Assembly (NCBI GenBank): GCA_949775045.1 | Contig: OX459098.1 | Coordinates: 17,009,281-17,073,280, forward strand | Direction of reading: 5' to 3' | DNA: 64,000 nt | From: Metridium senile | Taxonomy: Eukaryota > Cnidaria > Anthozoa > Actiniaria > Metridiidae | In this document: piece by piece, positions 47,301-60,000 of the stretch | Position numbering within the stretch: the stretch's first letter is position 1 | Layout of the letters: the number at the start of each line of letters is the position of its first letter | Translations under genes and position numbers: made by a program | The notes under the pieces: generated by a model | What the model was told of the DNA's origin: nothing | The model's database searches: none | What the model saw: the letters and a program-made list of their open reading frames with translations, nothing else

Positions 47301-47480
47301 GTTCATAGTATGACAGGCTGTCACTATCATCACATCTATGCAGTTTCTCCTGGGTTAGTGCTATCCCTATAACCGTACATAGTATGACAGACTGTCACTA
47401 TCATCATATCTATGTAGTTACTCCTGGGTTAGTGCTATCCCACACACTACAACAGATAATAGTATAACAGGCTGACACTA
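44330..47480. repeat. 74-bp satellite, long array (about 40 units) with higher-order repeats
   Basis: Units carry cctataaccgttcatagtat, then the palindrome TGACAGGCTGTCA, then actatcataatacctat and gttaatcctgggttagtg. A 744-bp multi-unit block repeats (44361 and 45105), and a second block repeats with 585-bp offset (46131 and 46716). No ORF. Confidence 0.97.
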
Positions 47481-47496
47481 TCATAAAACCTAAATA

Positions 47497-47549
<53 letters not shown>

Positions 47550-48177
47550 TATTTGTATTTATATGGTACCTATTCCATATAGATGTACTCATATTCATAT
47601 ATATAATGTATATACCTATGGAGTTAATCCTGATCAACCAGTAATAACTATAGCATTTTTTTTTATTGATTAATCATATTTTACAAAACTGTTAACACAA
47701 TAGTTGTACTTTAATTTTTAACCCTTTATAAACAACTAAAGAATAGCACATTTATCTAATAAAGCTAGACTTGTAAAAATGCTTTACAATAATAATATAA
47801 TAGTATTAGTTCATATCAAAACGCAGAGTTAGTTTGTCAACCATAGTCTATGGAAAAATGAATTTGAAATAGGTGTTTTAGTATATCTAAATGGCACAAA
47901 CAAACAAATAATAAAAATTTAAACTTTACAAAGTCTATCTACATTATATATAATACATGTTGACAAGACATGAAGGAATCAGTCTTGTATTAAGATTATT
48001 TCAAATGCTTTAAATACAACTGAAGTTTTAAACTGTAAAAATGTCAACAAAGTATTACTGTATTAAAGTGAATAAAAAACTAGTTAAGCCCTAAATGTTG
48101 TCATAAATGTATACATTGTTTATTCCTTTGTGATCTGAGGTGGTGTGATGCTTGAGTTACAAACTTATAGGATCTAT

Positions 48178-48283
48178 AGCCTGAGAATCAGGCCTTCCTA
48201 CTCCCTCTCCTCTCTCCCCCCTCTCCTCTCTTCCCCCTCTCCTCTCTTCCCCGTCTCATCCTGAGAGCCTTATACTCAGGCTA
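48178..48283. mobile_element. ~105-bp insertion with CTCTCC repeats
   Basis: The ends agcctgag / ctcaggct are inverted, with repeated atcta at both junctions; the interior is a cctctcctctcttcccc minisatellite. The host sequence ggatctagctttgac is intact in copy B. Confidence 0.65.
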
Positions 48284-48320
48284 ATGAATCTAGCTTTGAC
48301 AAACTACCATTTGCCATCCC

Positions 48321-48514
48321 AGAATAGACCTCTTTACCTCCGTATGCAAATTGCCCATTTCAGACCATATAATATTCACTTGATAGTTGCTCTTATATGA
48401 TGAACATGTTATATCATTTACATGTGAAAGAGTTAACTCCCAAGGGTAGCATCACATGATCTGAAATGGGACAACAAGCAATGAAGGTAAAGAAGACCAT
48501 TTCGATGCACTGTG
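48321..48514. mobile_element. ~190-bp fold-back insertion
   Basis: agacctctttacctccg...cccatttcagacc is mirrored by gatctgaaatggg...aaggtaaagaagacc. Absent from copy B at the same place. Confidence 0.65.
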
Positions 48515-48639
48515 GAGCAAGTACAGTCCTGCAAAGGAGTCTGGAACAGATGCAACAATAGCAAAATGGCGTTGTATTCCCATATTAAGATCCAGAGCAA
48601 GTTAACTCGCCCCAGGCCTGCTTCTCAATAGACCTTTTC

Positions 48640-48780
48640 ACAGTTCTGTTCAGTGTTCACAAATAATAGTTTCAAGTCAAGGTTGGAGTTGACCCACGTA
48701 GCAAAACTATAATTTATCATGCACAGCAACTCAAACCTAGATTTGGAACTATCATTTCTTGTTACTGAACAGAACTGTGT
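48640..48780. mobile_element. ~140-bp fold-back MITE beside the CUB gene
   Basis: cacagttctgttcagtgttc...gttggagttg is mirrored by caactcaaacc...tactgaacagaactgtg. It lies within the 3' flank, about 40 bp after the CUB gene stop. Confidence 0.7.
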
Positions 48781-48817
48781 TAAGGACATTTCTATATGGG
48801 CGAATTCAACTGGTATA

Positions 48818-50671
48818 CTAAACTATCAAAGGTGATGTATCGCTAGAAGGTGGGGACTCCCCAAGGCTTATACACTCAACTTCTATCTCCTGGTCATGTG
48901 TTTCTAGAACTTGTTGATTGTCATTAGTTTGACATGCTGAGGTTTCCTCTTGATTGTCTCCACTCAGTTCAACTTCAGTGTTTTCTGTCTGGCTAGAGAC
49001 GCCAGTGATTTCAGTACTATCACTAGTGGATTGGGGAGTCATTGATTCATCATAAGTTGGTGGATTACTTGTAGTATCACAACAGCTTGATATTGAAACA
49101 GCAAAGTCGTAAGTAGGAGGTGGAGACGTTGCATCTCTCAAGTCCCCATCTAACGCACGTAAACGAGCGCGCCTGCGTCGTCGACGCCTGTTTGTAGCTT
49201 GTGATCTTCTTTTCTTTCTAAGTCTGTCGATAATAAAAATCACTAAAGCTATCAAGACAGCAGTTCCAGTGATTGATACCAAGATTACCAGATAGCTGGT
49301 AATTTTGTTGCTCTTTTTCTTTTTGGTCTTTGAAGTAGCACAATTTTGTTCATCAGAGTTATCACCACAGTCATCTGTACCATCACACTTCCATTGGCAT
49401 TGAATATAGTTACCATTGGTGCATTTATACAAAAGCTCATCAGACGCTTCAGCACATTTATCATATGGATTTTTAGGATCTACGGCAGTGTAAGTTGCAA
49501 AAAATCCTTTTCCAGAGTCGGTACTAAGATGAAGTCTGATCATCATTGTATTCTTTGTAGAACGCACAGTAGGTGGGTTAGTAACATGTCTTCCACAATA
49601 CCGTCCCATGCTAGTTGCCGTAGAACCTGATCCATCCAATATCTCAACATAATCATCCGCACAAGTTGTAGGTGATGATTTCATGTCTTTCACATCAAAT
49701 GATGCAAAAACAACTGATATAAGCATTTTATCTGGTACTTCAATAGTCCATACACATTCATGAATACTTGTTATATGGATTTGGGTACCATACCCAGGAG
49801 ACGTAAAACTGCCAGTATTGCCGCGTAAAACCCCACCACAATGTGGCTCTGCCTCATAATAAAAATGAAAACCTCCAACTGAAGTTGGTTTGAAAGATTT
49901 AAACTCCAGCATCAAAGAGTTACTAGTAGAGCGAAGTGTTTTAGGTGGTGTCCTATCCGCACAGAAATGTCCAATCAATCTTGAAGTACTATTTAGACCG
50001 TCGATTGCCCTGACATAGTCCATATTGCATTTTGATGTGCGTGCCAGGTTGAATTCCAGGAAAAAGAATCGAATGACGCTGTCTTTTGGTACTTGTATTT
50101 TCCAAGAGCAATATTGTGGTACTGGGTACGGGCCAGGGTAGTTAGGACTTATGATTTCACCTTTAGAACCAGTCAGCCAACCACCACAAAAAGTCTTAAA
50201 AGTGGCCTCAAAAGTTGATTGCTTTTTGTCAAGAGAATCATTTGTCTTGAAAACCAATGTGATAGAGTTGGTTTTAGATGTTATGGCACTTTTAGGATAT
50301 TGATTCCAACTATTGCAGTATTTTCCCAAACTATCATTCCCATCTATAATCTCTACATAGTCAACATCACAAGATGAATCTGTAAACCCCATCGTTACGC
50401 TAAATGAAGTAAACGTCAGTGAAATCTTTTGGTAACTTTTGGCAGTAATAACCCATTTACAAGAAAAAGAAGATGTGATGGAATAGACCGGGCTTTTAAT
50501 GACCCCTGAGGATACAGTAATGCGACCTCCACATAAAGATGAACAGACATCCAAACGACTGAAGCCGAACACCAGAAACGCCAAATAAACACATTGTCTT
50601 TGGCTCACAAGTGACTGGGTAATTGAACTTAAACCTGACAGCTTAAATGGTAGAAAGACGTCTAGCAACAT
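48818..50671 (-). CDS. Type I membrane receptor: 3 CUB + LDLa + TM + PPxY tail
   Basis: Single-exon ORF of 617 aa. A hydrophobic segment at about 27-38 acts as signal peptide. CUB domains follow at 47-160, 162-274 and 278-395, each starting CGG and holding SPxY/SPNYP and calcium-site-like D-Y-V-x-I-x-D-G motifs. An LDL-receptor class A repeat lies at 406-444 (CDGTDDCGDNSDEQNC). A membrane helix runs 459-481, then an Arg-rich stop-transfer (RRRRRRRARLR) and an acidic, Ser/Thr-rich tail. The tail has two PPTY motifs (518-521, 537-540), the type bound by WW domains of NEDD4-class ubiquitin ligases. CUB-CUB-LDLa-TM is the layout of NETO and LRP3/10/12 proteins; three CUBs make this one a relative, not an orthologue by layout. 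I infer a cell-surface co-receptor subject to endocytic turnover. No introns, unlike its neighbours. Confidence 0.93.
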   Translation of the reverse strand: MLLDVFLPFKLSGLSSITQSLVSQRQCVYLAFLVFGFSRLDVCSSLCGGRITVSSGVIKSPVYSITSSFSCKWVITAKSYQKISLTFTSFSVTMGFTDSSCDVDYVEIIDGNDSLGKYCNSWNQYPKSAITSKTNSITLVFKTNDSLDKKQSTFEATFKTFCGGWLTGSKGEIISPNYPGPYPVPQYCSWKIQVPKDSVIRFFFLEFNLARTSKCNMDYVRAIDGLNSTSRLIGHFCADRTPPKTLRSTSNSLMLEFKSFKPTSVGGFHFYYEAEPHCGGVLRGNTGSFTSPGYGTQIHITSIHECVWTIEVPDKMLISVVFASFDVKDMKSSPTTCADDYVEILDGSGSTATSMGRYCGRHVTNPPTVRSTKNTMMIRLHLSTDSGKGFFATYTAVDPKNPYDKCAEASDELLYKCTNGNYIQCQWKCDGTDDCGDNSDEQNCATSKTKKKKSNKITSYLVILVSITGTAVLIALVIFIIDRLRKKRRSQATNRRRRRRRARLRALDGDLRDATSPPPTYDFAVSISSCCDTTSNPPTYDESMTPQSTSDSTEITGVSSQTENTEVELSGDNQEETSACQTNDNQQVLETHDQEIEVECISLGESPPSSDTSPLIV

Positions 50672-51037
50672 TGTGCTGGCAAAGCGATATCCTTGAGATG
50701 AGATTATTGGTATTGTTTTACTAGCTTTATATCGTCACAACATGGCGGCGCTTGGTTGGGTGGTTAGTCTGTTTGTACTAAAAATGATCCAATTTCTTTC
50801 TTCTAAAATCACGAAATTGATTCCTCGATTATAAAATTCTCTCTTGTCCAATTAAAACTTCAAATTGACGGAGTAATAGTTCAATGAAAGCGTAAATTGA
50901 AGACGGAAATCAGACGAGCCTCGACACAATAAGTGTTGTAATATCAGCAAAAATGTTAATCATGATAATTTATTACATATGACGTCAACGATAAATACTT
51001 TTCTGGTTGGGCTCGCTGTGGCGAACAACGAGTAAAC
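50672..51037. promoter_or_regulatory. Divergent intergenic region between CUB receptor and carotenoid oxygenase
   Basis: Only 366 bp separate the two start codons, so both promoters must lie here or in upstream untranslated exons. It contains acaacatggcggcgc (50738) and aacatggcgg at the oxygenase start, plus a CRE-like tgacgtca (50981). No TATA box stands out. Confidence 0.6.
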
Positions 51038-54000
51038 ATGGCGGAAACTGTGCGAGAAGATGTGAATCGTCCTCTTGATTTAGAACAGTGCGGCCGAGGA
51101 TGGCGAAGTCAGAGAGAGTATTCGTACTGGATACCAGAGGCTGATGTAGAGGGCAAGATTCCTAACGATTTGATAGGTACTTTTTTCAGAAATGGGCCAG
51201 GTGTTGACGAAGTCTACGGCACAAAGCTTGTTCACCGTAAGTATAAAATCTTACAAGTCTCTTTTACAAATCCTTTTTAAGTCATCAAAGTATGGCAATT
51301 AGTTTTGTCATTAGTCTAAGTGTAGTTTTGCTTCGATGAACTGCCACAATGAACATCCCAGAAGTTTCGGTTAGGGTATACAGGTATAGGACTTTGTACT
51401 TAAATTCCTCTGCCGTATTAAACTGTTTCTTGTCACGAGATCGAGAGCAAGCTAGTAATCAGATCGAGAATGTTATCTAACAAAGTTAACTGATTAAGCC
51501 TTTGTATTGGGTTGTAAATAAAGTATTATCCGGTAAACCTGTGCATTACACTGCGGCTTATTTTAGTTTACAATAAAAGTGTAATATACTTTGTCTTTGT
51601 CTTGTTCCTCAATTAAAAAACAATTTACTTCACACGGTAAGTGAAAATAAGAAGATAATGCAAGAATATATGAATATTAACTCTGAAAATTCATCATGAC
51701 ACTTATCAAGTTTCATTACGTCAAACACTACAAATATTGGGCTACTGTATGGTCGATTGGATTTTTTCCATGTAGTATATATGGTCTTATTATATGAAAT
51801 ACCTATATTTCTCTGTTTCTAAAAATTGATATCTTCACATGTGAAAATAACATGTTATTTTCACATGTGAAGATATCATCACTATGGTTACACAGCTTTA
51901 CGGAAACGTCTTGATAAAAAAAAGATTTATGTTATTTTCATTGATAATATTATAATAAACAGAACATTACATGGTCGCTTGGAGATACAAATGTTATCTT
52001 CTTGTGTTGTAAATCTCTCACTCGTGAAATATCATTTCAACACTCGAAGATAAAATTCATATCTCCTCGCGCCCATGTAATATCCTCTATATATAACAAT
52101 AGAGTTGAGGTTCACGGGCGTAAATATGCTTTTGGCCGGACTCAGGTTTACTTTAGCCCAAGCAAGCACAGCGGGGGTTAAAATGCATTCTGAGAAGGGC
52201 CAAAAACATATTCACACCCAAGAACCTCAACTCTATTACTATTTGAATAACTTAAATGTAGATTGCCAATAAAGCTGTAAAAAAAAAAAACTTTACAAGA
52301 CATTTATTAAGCGAAAAAAGGTCATTTTCATTCAAAGTAGCAATGATCTAATCTTAGCGGGCTAAAATATATTATTTTAGCCCGTTAATTTGTTCATTTT
52401 AGCCAGCAAACTGCGCCACGATGCCCTATAAAGTTATGCTAATAAATAATATAGGCCTTTTAGCATGTATATTCTGTACAGAAGCACGATATTGGGAGTT
52501 TTTAGAGAATATAATAACAATCTTTATTACTTATATAGCGCAAATATCTATATGTATATAATCAAATGCGCATTAAATAAATAAAATACATAAAAGGAAC
52601 TTAAATAAATTACACAAAATGTAAAATGTAAAATTCAAAAATATATATGATATTCAATATATATTAGATGTTGGATATTAATAACCCCACCACTTTTAAA
52701 AGCACTATACTAAATGGCACCATGATCTGCAGGTAGATGCATGGTCCTCTTGTGTATGGGATAGTAAAAATGTATCAGTGTCTGCCACCATGGTCCTATG
52801 GTCCTGTTGTTATAAAGACAAAAGTGTAAATAAAGTGAATTCATTGATGATTTCTCAAGGGGAGGGAAGGGGGAAGAGTTCAAAAAGCGAAGTTAGATGA
52901 TCACATCAAATCATCTGATGAAAATTTTTGATATATATTTGAAATCAGCATAATTTTTATCACCATATAAGTTCAAGTTCATTTTTAGTGGAGGATCCCT
53001 TTAAACATTTTGAACAATGTGGAATCCTTGATTATTCTCAGGGAAAATTAGGATGAATCTTTTTCCAATACAAAATTATTTATCATTAATTTTTGTCAAT
53101 GAGTTTTCTAATTGCATTTTATATGTTTTAACTTTGTAGCTATTGATGGAGATGGTATGGTATGTGCACTGACCTTCCAAAATGGACGAGCCCATTTCAA
53201 GTCAAAATTCGTCTCCTCAAAACACAGACAAAAAGAGGCAGAGAAGCATCAATTCATCTATACTGGTCAAATGGGAACTACAGCTATGAGCACTTTGAAG
53301 GGAACAGCTGTATTATTAGGAAACCTAATGACTGGAAAACTACCTAAATTATTCTTCAGAAACCCATCAAACACTAACTCATTTTATTGGGGAGGAAAGG
53401 TATGCTGTAAATTATTGAATTATTTCAAAAAATAAAAATTTAAGACTACTATCTATAACTACTATAAATATTGACTTATCCAATCATTTGCTAGAAGCTG
53501 AGATTTATAGATATGACTGTGGGTACTATTTTAATTTAGCTATATGCAAATGAAACCAAGCTGGCTGTATATAATCATGATCATTGCCATCAGCATACAT
53601 GTAATCTTCATCATCACATCGCCATCATCAATTCAATGAATTCAATTCATTATTCATGACAGAATTTCATTCATTAATATGTAATCAAAAATTGGTCAAT
53701 AGAGTACAAATATTAGAGCGAAAACACTAGAACCATGAAACAAAATCAAATTGTTAGTGACAGTGTAATAGTTCTTATTTAACGACTAGTTGTTACTATA
53801 AAAGACAAGTAAGTTGTAATGAGGTATTGTTTCCTTTTTGTATTTGATGTTTCTGGTTGAGTGATACTGACTAAATAGTCACTAAATAAAAACTATTAGT
53901 TAGTAACTATTTTGTTTTTATTTCATGGTTCTAGTGTTTTTGCTCTATACCAGTGAAACAAGTAGTACTATTAAGTACTAAATAGTGCTAATTAAACAAT

Positions 54001-57000
54001 AGAAAACAATAGAATTAGCATAAAATATCACTATTTAGTACTATTTATGTTTCACGCTTTTAATGTTTGTACTCTATACAGTCAATATATATATATATGT
54101 ATTGTGGCATCATATTTCAATAAGGATCTGATTTTTTTTTAATGCTGTGATGTAAAAATAATAACAAAGTTAAATGTCTTACTAGTTAGAATAGTTTCAC
54201 ATAAGCCGGTTCTTGTATGCTAATGTGTTTCTTATATGCTAATGGGGTCGTTGGCAAGAAATGTGACAAATTCACGTGCATACACATGTATGTTGTTACA
54301 ATAGAAAGCGTTACTGTAATTCATTTCTAATTTTTTAAATTAAACAAAAGTAACAACATAATCTTTATTTAAGCCAGCGATGCATTCTGTACTTATTTCT
54401 TAACTTATTTATTGATTTTCTAAGAAAGACTGTAATTGTATTTCTATTATAACAACGTATGCACGTGAATTCGTTATATTTCTTGCCAACGACCTTATTA
54501 GTATATAAGAAACACATTAGCATACAAGAACCGGCTTATACGGAACTACTCTACTAAAACCAATACACTTACTTTTGCAGTTAATAACATGTTATGAAAC
54601 AAGTGTGCCACACTGTCTTGACCCATACACCCTTGAAACGTTAGGACCAGAGAACATGGGTGGGGCTCTTAAACTTGGTGCTCTGGCAGCCCATTATAGA
54701 ATTGATGCTGAGAACCAGGTAAATGCAGTTGGTATCTTCTCTTATTTACCCATGATAATTTGATGTTAACATAATGATCAAAAATTTTTAACTCCTCCTA
54801 CATTTTCTATCGCCTTTTCGAAACGAAGTGACTAAACATCCGGCAGCCGGAGACGGTCTTCAAAAAACTAAACGTCCGGCAGTCTGAACATTTCTTATAT
54901 TTCTCTTTGAAATCTGCTAACTTTTCTTTCAAGACTGTTTATTTTGATTCAGAATCCCCAAGCGCTTCTAGAAAACTAAAAAAACCGAGCTTTGTATTTT
55001 TGGTTAATCCTGTACATAGAGTACGAACGATCTAAGTGCGACACTTCGTTATTTTTTCTCTGACGCTGCCGGTTTTTTTAGTTTTCTAGAAGCGCTTGGG
55101 GATTCTGAATCAAAATAAACAGTCTTGAAAGAAAAGTTAGCAGATTTCAAAGAGAAATATAAGAAATGTTCAGACTGCCGGACGTTTAGTTTTTTGAAGA
55201 CCGTCTCAGGCAGCGTCAGAGAAAAAATAACGAAGTGTCGCACTTAGATCGTTCGTACTCTATGTACAGGATTAACCAAAAATACAAAGCTCGGTTTTTT
55301 TAGTTTTCTAGAAGCGCTTGGGGATTCTGAATCAAAATAAACAGTCTTGAAAGAAAAGTTAGCAGATTTCAAAGAGAAATATAAGAAATGTTCAGACTGC
55401 CGGACGTTTAGTTTTTTGAAGACCGTCTCCGGCTGCCGGATGTTTAGTCACTTCGTTTTCCAAACGTGAGTAAAGTTAAGTCAACATTTTTTACGGTGTT
55501 ACAAATTTCATTATATTACCTATCATTTATACCAAACACTGATGCAGGCGATACTAGTTTACTTGCTAGTTTCCTTGTATAATGATCAAAATGTTATGTA
55601 CCAATGCAGTGAAATGTGAACGAGTTTGTGGCGGAACTCGAAAGTGGAGTATTACTCCACTTTCGAGTTCCGCCACAAACTCGTTCACAGTCTCCCGCTT
55701 GGCTGACCGAGTGGTCAAAACGAGGCTTACACAGCGTGCCTTGTGTAGTTTCCCTAGCGAACTGTTGTTTACAGCTGTTTCCTTGACTTCAAACGATAAA
55801 TTTAACAATCTAAACCAATTCAAATCCACAAACGACCTAAGAAAACGCAAAGTTGAAGAGCTGAAGGCGATCTTGAGGAACTTTGGCGAACCATTAAGCG
55901 GAAAAAAGGACGATCTTGTCCTTTGTTGCTTCGTTCTTGATGAACGATCGAAAGCTGGCCCTTTGACTGACACAAACAACGATCCTGTGCCTTCTACCAG
56001 TTACACAGCTGATGTTACTTAATATGAAGTAATCATTAGAGGAGCCAACAATTGTGTGGATAACCGGTCGTTTCGAGCTTTCTCCTCGAGCTCTTTATTA
56101 TAAGTCGTTTCACGATCGAGCTAGCGTACTGAGTACGTCAGTTCGAGCTTTTATATAAATATACATACGATTTATGTATAAAATATACATAATAATACAT
56201 ATATATACATATATATATATTATACATTGTATGTATTATAATTGATATCTCAGAAAAATAATTATATATTTTTTAAATCGTCTAAATGTAACGCAGTCAC
56301 TGAGTGTCACTTTATAATACACGTACACAACTACGAAATAAACTGATTAGCGTATAGCGTAAAACACATGTAATTCGGTGTTTACTTAAACCCCACACAC
56401 TCCACTAATGACAATAAACCTTTATATAATGTATTAGTTATAATAAGCTTGACAAATGTAAGTTTTCGACGAGTTTATTGCCGACAAGCGGTCAGTTTTG
56501 AAAGCGCTTTTAAGAACACCGAATCATAATAAAACGCAACACTTCGATTAAAATCAAGTAAAACACAAGTTATTCTGTTATTCACATCATATTGAAATAT
56601 TGTCAAGAATTTCTAACTCCATAGTTGAATCCTCATTCGTTTTAATAACAGTCAAATATGGTTTAGGATCTGTTTGGATCAGTAGTTTGTCATGGAAAGA
56701 TCGAATTCTCAGTCGACATCTTGTACCGCCGGGAGACTTGTAAATGTCTTCTCTTTTAAAATGTTCCTCACAAATTTAGGTAAAACCATTCACAATCTCT
56801 TCCGTGTTGTCTTTTTTGTCAGGATAGACCATGGATCTCGTTGTGGATTCTTTTGGGGAAACTTGAACAAGCTATTAAAGTCCTGTCGGACTGTCATCTT
56901 TCGTCGAGTATTGAGCATTCGAGCAGCCAAAACAAGCACATTCTCGGTCGAAACCCGAACTTTTTCTCTTCTTTGGTTATTCCATAGCTTTCTACAACGT

Positions 57001-60000
57001 ATTCCAGCACATTACGAAGTTTTTCGAGCAAGTTTTTAGTCATAAAAGACCTATCTATATATCACACGTCGATCTTTTGCTTCTTTTTGTTTCGCTGCAA
57101 TATTTACGCTGTGTAAGCCTCGTTTCCAATCCGCCCGCAAGCTTCGTCAGCGGTTATGCACGTCATGAACATATTGACATCATTTGTTGGTATTTCCTCC
57201 TATTAGGGTTTTCCGATTTACCGGCACAAAGGCAAATAATTATTAGGCACAAATAGTGCCAGATGATAGTACCAGTGTTAATTTGTCATTATTTCTGCAA
57301 TATTGTTCTTATTTTTTTATTCTTACTCAGAAAATGTAATACTTCGAACACATGCAACTCCTAGAAATTCTAATAACGGTAAACATGCATGTGTATGCTA
57401 ATTAGTATCTGTTACTATTAGTACCAAAGTCGCTAAATCGGAAAACCCTATTTACAACAGCTTTTGACTATTCAGAAAGTGATAAAATGTGCACATTATT
57501 ATGGTCAAAAATAACTGTATTTACATTGAAGTCTAAGAACAATAATAATGAGAGAGAGTAAATGGATTTTAGGCTCTCATTTTTTAGTAGCACCGTCAAC
57601 ATTTTTATTGGTTATTAAAATTATAATTCTGATTATTTTAAGTATTTTATTTTAAAATTGCATTATTGTGGGGGAAGGGGTGTGGTGGTATGTTTTGGGG
57701 GGGGGGGAATATTTTGTTTATTTTGCTTTAATGTTTATTTATGCCTTTGAGTGCTTTCATGCATGCACACTTGACATTACCAGAACCATTCATAATACTT
57801 CAATGATGCTTACTACATGTCATTCAATGAATTGTAAACATTTTGGAGCATTTTAAGGCCGAATTAAACATTACCCACAATGCACCCTATATATATTGAT
57901 GGGGTCAGAAGTTTTTATATATTTATAAAATTCTTAATTACAATCTAAAATATACTTGGCTTATACTAATAATGCTTTTATGTACAATAAAACTATTCAT
58001 TTAAGTATATTTTAATTAATACTATCAAAATGGCATCAACAATTATCATTCTTTTTAATATTATCTTTTTTCAGCGTATTGTCTGCATCAGTATGAGGCC
58101 AGAAACATTAGTAAGTAAGCCAAGCCTTGTGATTTATGAATTCTCACCAACATGGCAAGTGCATCAGCGACAGATTCATAGTATCCCTGGTTTGAACTAT
58201 GCTCACGATTTCCTTTTGCTACCAGATTACTACATATTTCACATTACTCCTTTTGTCAAAGTTACATGGTTGTCAGTTGCTAAGATACTGTCAGGTTGGT
58301 CAGCACCAGGACAACAGATGAAATATTATCCTGACATGCCATCAAAGTTTGTCATCATCCCAAGGAAAATGACCAAAGGAAAAAAGGATATCATTATGGT
58401 AGACACAGACCCTTTCCATGTAAGTAGCAAGTGAATATAATTATAGTCAACTTACCACCACACATTTGCCACCACAGGTAGCCCAAGCTCACTATCTGTG
58501 TTGATTTACTATAGAATATAACATGGGGATTTTTCAACGTACAATTTTTTGCCTTAATTCTTAATAAAACTAGACGCCCTCATGGTGCGTGCACTCGTGC
58601 CCTAGATGCAAGGTGATGAGCGTAGGACAGCTGGAACTAGTTTATAAATTTGAATGACAGAAATGCATTTAAGACAGTTGTCACTGAATGCACACAATTT
58701 GTGTACAATGTTAAGAAGTTGCTGATCAAGTTAGAAGAATATGAATATGAAACTAGTGCTACTGGAGTAAATGGATTCTTAGCTGCAGAAGGGATGAAAT
58801 ACTATTTCATTTGTAAGTGATCGAGACCTGAGCTACACTTCACAGTTTGAGTACATCTCCAGTTTTATTGTTAATTTGCATCTTTTATTTGTTTAATTTA
58901 AATTTCCTTAGAGTATTGTCTTTCCTTATCACTGGATATGATACTGAGAACAAGAAAGAGAATAAAGTACATATTTTGCATCACATTGGGAACTTTGTTC
59001 TTTTATGTCACAAAATGTTTTGATAAGACAGTTGCCATCAGTTATGTTGTAAGTTGTTTTATTTTGTTGAATAATACAGTTTATAGAATAACCAAAGAAA
59101 CAAAACATGAAACCGGTTGTTTTGATATTAATATTTTCTATAATGCACTTCTTGAGGAATGTTTTACTTTATTTAAAATTACTTGATGTGCAGTAAATTA
59201 GCTAGATTTATGTGCATTCTAGGTCAATAATGGTATCATATATCTTTAAAACATCTTGTAATTAACCGGCATCATTTTGTACAAAACCATTACAAATATT
59301 GTACAGCTTAGCATGATCATTGATTGCATCTAATGTTACATAATTCCAATATCCACTGGATTTTATAACACAGAAACATATTGCATATGCTACAATAAGA
59401 AAATATGGTTTACTCCCAGCAGTATACACCTATTTCAATTAACGTTGTCCATCTGGAATGGTTGATCTGAGACCGATAGGAATTGTGGGAGCTCGTTAAA
59501 CTGCAAATACACTATTATAATCACGCTTGAACATTAATGTTTACTTCTGAAATACTGTTATCCAAAATTCAGCACCATTCAAGTGTGATTAAAACAATGT
59601 ATTTGGAATTTAATGAGCTCCCACAAGTCCCATCCGTCTCAGATCAACCATTCCAGATGGACAACGTTAATTGAAATAGGTGTAATTGAAGTGAGAGTTG
59701 ATGTTATCACTGCAACCATCAGATTCATTTATAAATGTTAAAGAATTAATTATCCAAAAAGTTGAAACATAATGTTCTTCATCCGCATGACCAATATTTA
59801 TTGTAGTATAATTAATAGATCGACGATCTATTTCCGGCGCGCTCCACAGGAATCCCGCAACACTCGTTTTTTCAAATTACTGATTCTGGATGGAAAAGAA
59901 GGACTACTCGTAGTCTATGCAAAATAGTGCTAGTTGAACAATAGAAAACAATAGAATTAGCATAAAATAGTACAAAATAGTATTACTAGAGTTTCACGCT

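Larger units (their letters stand above)
47480..48650 (+). mobile_element. Satellite-bearing dispersed repeat, copy C, right flank
   Basis: Matches 1750-2338 and 25500-26170. It contains an (AAT)n run at 47498-47548 and two later insertions (48178-48283, 48321-48514). The left flank seen in copies A and B is missing; satellite starts directly at about 44330. Confidence 0.7.
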
